From Micromonospora cremea (lineage in GTDB: Bacteria; Actinomycetota; Actinomycetes; Mycobacteriales; Micromonosporaceae): a DNA stretch of 64,000 bases. The position numbers were made by a program, and so were the translations under genes. Below, one piece after another: positions 61,501 to 64,000 of the stretch; position 1 is the stretch's first letter, and each line of letters starts with the position of its first letter. The stretch is from assembly GCF_900143515.1 (NCBI RefSeq), contig NZ_FSQT01000001.1, positions 1,922,001 through 1,986,000 of the forward strand, given 5' to 3'. Below the pieces are notes generated by a model. It was given only the letters and a program-made list of their open reading frames with translations, was not told the origin of the DNA and made no database searches.

Positions 61501-62581
61501 TCCTAGCGGCGTTGACGTCACGGTCGTGCACGGCATCACAGCCGGGGCACGTCCAGGCGCGAACGCCGAGGGTCATGGCGGTGTTGATCCGACCGCACGC
61601 CGAGCAGGTCTTCGTGCTCGGATGCCAGCGGTCGACGGCGATCACGGTCCGCCCGTACCAGGCGGCCTTGTACTCGATCATGCTGCGCAGTTGCGTCCAC
61701 GCCGCGTCGGAGATGGCGCGGGCCAGCGAGTGGTTGCGCAGCATGTTGCGCACGCTGAGGTCTTCGATCACGACCGTTTGGTTCTCGCGGACGAGTCGAG
61801 TCGACAGCTTGTGCAGGTGATCCCGCCGCCGGTCGGCGATGCGGGCATGAATCCGGGCCACCACAAGGCGGGCCTTGGCCCGATTCGCGGAGTCCTTGCC
61901 CTTGCGGGACAGGTCGCGTTGCGCCTTGGCCAACTTGCGCCGGTCAGCGCGCTCATGACGCGGGTTGGTGATCTTCTCCCCGGTGGACAGGGTGAGCAGA
62001 CTGGTGATGCCCGCGTCCATCCCCACCGCAGTGCTGAGCGGAGGAAGGGGCTCGACGGTGGGGTCGTCTACCAGCAGGGACACGAACCATCGGCCGGCCG
62101 CGTCGCGGGACACTGTGACCGTGGACGGTTGCGCGCCCGAGGGCAGGGGCCGGGACCACACGACGGTCAGCGGCGCGTCCATCTTGGCCAGGGTGAGCTG
62201 GCCGTCGCGCCAGCGGAACGCCGAGCGGGTGTATTCCGCCGACGCCCGGGACTTGCGCTTGGCCTTGAAACGCGGGTAACGCGAGCGCTTGTCCCAGAAC
62301 GCGGCGAACCCGGCTTGCAGGTGCCGCAGCGTCTGCTGCAAGGGCACCGAGCTGACCTCGTTAAGGAACGCCAGCTCCTCGGTGCGCTTCCACTCGGTCA
62401 GCCACGCCGAGGACTGCACATAGGTGCTGCGTTGCCGGTCGACGGCCCACGCCCGGGTGCGGGCGTCCAAGGCGAGGTTGTAGACCTTGCGCACGCACCC
62501 GAAGGTGCGGTTGAGCTGACCGGCCTGCTCAGGGGTCGGATAGCAGCGGTACTTGTATGCCCGCTTCACCACCTTACCCAT
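61469..62581 (-). CDS. tnpB: TnpB RNA-guided endonuclease
   Basis: A 370-aa protein starting at ATG 62581. The N-terminal KVVKRAYKYRCYPTPEQAGQL and RYPRFKAKRKSRASA lead into the RuvC nuclease. The three acidic residues appear intact: D189 in VGMDAGI, E273 in VIEDLSV and D355 in HDRDVNAARN. The zinc ribbon is CSACG (326-330) with CPGC (345-348). Length and motifs are those of active TnpB proteins, the relatives of Cas12. Without a neighbouring tnpA, movement would need help in trans. Confidence 0.95.
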   Translation of the reverse strand: MGKVVKRAYKYRCYPTPEQAGQLNRTFGCVRKVYNLALDARTRAWAVDRQRSTYVQSSAWLTEWKRTEELAFLNEVSSVPLQQTLRHLQAGFAAFWDKRSRYPRFKAKRKSRASAEYTRSAFRWRDGQLTLAKMDAPLTVVWSRPLPSGAQPSTVTVSRDAAGRWFVSLLVDDPTVEPLPPLSTAVGMDAGITSLLTLSTGEKITNPRHERADRRKLAKAQRDLSRKGKDSANRAKARLVVARIHARIADRRRDHLHKLSTRLVRENQTVVIEDLSVRNMLRNHSLARAISDAAWTQLRSMIEYKAAWYGRTVIAVDRWHPSTKTCSACGRINTAMTLGVRAWTCPGCDAVHDRDVNAARNILAAGLAER

Positions 62582-62682
62582 GCTTCACATTCTAGCTTTT
62601 ACCTATCTGAATCTGCTCTTGAGGGGAGGGAGCGGCGTTTCCTCCTCCGCCTGAAGGCGAAGGTGTCCACGCCGCGATCGCG

Positions 62683-64000
62683 ATGACGCTGCCCGTGCCG
62701 CACCTGGACGACCGCGCGTTCCTCGATCTGGTCACCGAGGCCCGCGAGCGGATCCGCCAGTCCTGTCCGGCCTGGACCGACCTGTCGGCGCACGACCCGG
62801 GCATGGCGCTGGTGGAGGCGTTCGCGCACCTCACCGAGGTGATGATCTACCGGCTGAACCAGTTGCCGGAGAAGGCGTACGTCTCCTTCCTGAACCTGCT
62901 CGGGGTGGCCCGGCACGCGTCCACCGCGGCCTGGGCGGACGTCCGGTTCACCCGCAGCGGCACCGACCGGGGCGCGGTGCGGATCCCGGCCGGCCTGCGG
63001 GTCGCGGCGGCTCGCGGCGCCGACCCGCGACCGGTCGTGTTCGTCACCACCGAGCCGGCGCTGCTGCCCGCCGGAGAGACCTCGATGACCGTGCGGATGC
63101 ACCACTGCGAGCCGGTCGAGGCGGAGCTGCTCGGCACCGGCACCGGTCAGCCGGGCCAGGTGCTGCGAGCGGCCCGGGCCCCGCTCGCGCACACCGCCGA
63201 GCCGCTGGACCTGCTGCTCGGGGTGGAGGTGCCGGCCGGCACCGTGGAGTTGGGCGCGGCGGCGCGCGAGCACGACGGCCGCACGTTCGAGATCTGGCGG
63301 CCGGTGGACAGCTTCGCCGGGGTCGGACCGCAGGCCAAGGTGTACCTGGTCGACCGCTGCTCGGGAACGGTCACCTTCGCCCCCGCCCTGGACCTGCGGC
63401 CGCCCGCCGGGCCGGCCCACCCCGGCGAGCCCGCGCCGGCCGAACCGGCCGCGCCCGCCGATCCTCCGGCCACACTCGGTGGCCCGGCGCGGTCGCCGGT
63501 GACCGTGGCGGCGGTCCCGTCGGCCGGGCGGCAGATCCGGCTCTGGTACCGGGCCGGCGGCGGGCCGACCGGCAACGTGGCCGCCGGCACGCTGACCAGC
63601 CTGCGCGACCCACTGCCCGGGGTACGCGTCGACAACCCCGGACCAGCGGCCGGCGGCCGGGAGATGGAGGCGCTGGAGTCGGTGCTGCTGCGCGGCCCGT
63701 ACGAGTTCTTCGCCCAGCAGCGTGCGGTCACCGCCCGCGACTTCGAGGTGCTGGCCACCAGCTCCGGCGCGGTGGCCCGGGCCCGGGCGTTCACCCGCGC
63801 CGCGGTGTACAGCTTCGCCCGGCCGGGCGAGGTCGAGGTGGTGCTGGTGCCGTACGTGCCGGCGGAGGCCCGGCCGGGTGGCCGGCTGCCGGTGGCGGTG
63901 CTGCGCGAGCACGAGGTGCCCGAGGCTCGGCGCCGGGTGGAGAGCGACCTGGAACAGCGGCGGATGGTCGGTATCCGGTCCCGGGCGACCTGGGCCCGGT
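62683..64000 (+). CDS. baseplate J/Afp11-like protein, 5' part
   Basis: ATG 62683 opens a frame that is still open at the right edge (439 codons visible). The start MTLPVPHLDDRAFLDLVTEARERI, and PAWTDLSAHDPGMALVEAFAHLTEVMIYRLNQLPEKAYVSFLNLLG, match the large actinobacterial 'putative baseplate assembly protein' of contractile systems. Next come FTRSGTDRGAVRIPAGLRVA and VLLRGPYEFFAQQRAVTARDFEVLA. It forms the wedge arms. The TnpB element separates it from gp25, so its transcription from the operon promoter is probably disturbed. Confidence 0.9.
   Translation, partial: MTLPVPHLDDRAFLDLVTEARERIRQSCPAWTDLSAHDPGMALVEAFAHLTEVMIYRLNQLPEKAYVSFLNLLGVARHASTAAWADVRFTRSGTDRGAVRIPAGLRVAAARGADPRPVVFVTTEPALLPAGETSMTVRMHHCEPVEAELLGTGTGQPGQVLRAARAPLAHTAEPLDLLLGVEVPAGTVELGAAAREHDGRTFEIWRPVDSFAGVGPQAKVYLVDRCSGTVTFAPALDLRPPAGPAHPGEPAPAEPAAPADPPATLGGPARSPVTVAAVPSAGRQIRLWYRAGGGPTGNVAAGTLTSLRDPLPGVRVDNPGPAAGGREMEALESVLLRGPYEFFAQQRAVTARDFEVLATSSGAVARARAFTRAAVYSFARPGEVEVVLVPYVPAEARPGGRLPVAVLREHEVPEARRRVESDLEQRRMVGIRSRATWAR

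Larger units (their letters stand above)
61346..62673 (-). mobile_element. orphan TnpB element (IS200/IS605-type) inserted in the eCIS operon
   Basis: The element carries tnpB on the minus strand and no tnpA. Its right end on the tnpB strand closes with hairpins and GGAGGATGTCAA, the typical end of such elements. The left-end side has a hairpin-forming segment (62637-62673) and AT-richer sequence before the tnpB start. The borders are inferred from these ends and from the reading frame. The 3' part probably yields the guide RNA. Confidence 0.7.

Noticed and set aside
52948..64000. Prophage or type VI secretion cluster
   Set aside because: No capsid, portal, terminase or integrase, and no TssJLM membrane complex; the organism appears Gram-positive. 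eCIS fits the gene order better.

Overview
The window is very GC-rich, with strong third-position GC, frequent GTG starts, leaderless promoters and many 1-4 bp start/stop overlaps. This points to an actinobacterium. The gene content (LuxR-type LAL regulator, DUF5995 and DUF6766 proteins, a CbiX-CobA fusion, an actinobacterial contractile injection system) and several intergenic palindromes that I associate from memory with Micromonospora suggest Micromonosporaceae. That placement is inference; no rRNA or tRNA gene was found.

Layout. Positions 1-20,250 are mixed chromosomal genes: a Sua5/YciO-like fragment, a secreted beta-helix protein, an APC-type permease, a LAL regulator divergent from a cyclase-domain/AAA protein, a dienelactone hydrolase-like protein, a glycosyltransferase, PaaI/PaaK, a MarR/MFS divergent pair, a methyltransferase, and a crcB pair behind a structured, possibly fluoride-responsive leader. 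Positions 20,383-38,080 hold a minus-strand cobalamin region. In transcription order it reads: cobalamin riboswitch, 46-aa His-rich peptide, cobN, a ChlI/ChlD-type chelatase subunit, a repeat element, then cobO, cobB, cobI, cobM, cbiD, cobL, cbiG-cobJ, a ferredoxin, a Ni/Co transporter, cobH and cbiX-cobA. Nearly every junction is a 4-bp ATGA/GTGA overlap. The cluster carries both an early-type chelatase (CbiX) and a late-type one (CobN + ChlID), together with CbiD and CbiG.

Positions 38,590-51,740 hold regulatory and small metabolic units: an ECF sigma factor with a probable membrane anti-sigma factor, lipoproteins, an aldo/keto reductase, an MFS/LacI divergent pair with a LacI-type operator, a FUSC protein, AraC, a TetR/FAD-monooxygenase divergent pair with a perfect operator palindrome, and a NUDIX hydrolase.

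From 51,903 to the right edge, an LppM-like lipoprotein gene with a Crp-like site just upstream is followed by an extracellular contractile injection system (eCIS, phage-tail-like) operon. Its genes are two membrane proteins (one with an HExxH motif), a probable tail terminator with an Ig-like domain, sheath, tube, a long disordered protein, LysM hub, VgrG-like spike, PAAR-like tip, gp25-like wedge and a baseplate J-like protein that leaves the window. An orphan TnpB element sits between the gp25 and baseplate-J genes. Its removal would plausibly restore the ATGA overlap typical of the operon. The eCIS, the fused cobalamin enzymes and the TnpB insertion are the most interesting parts of the window.
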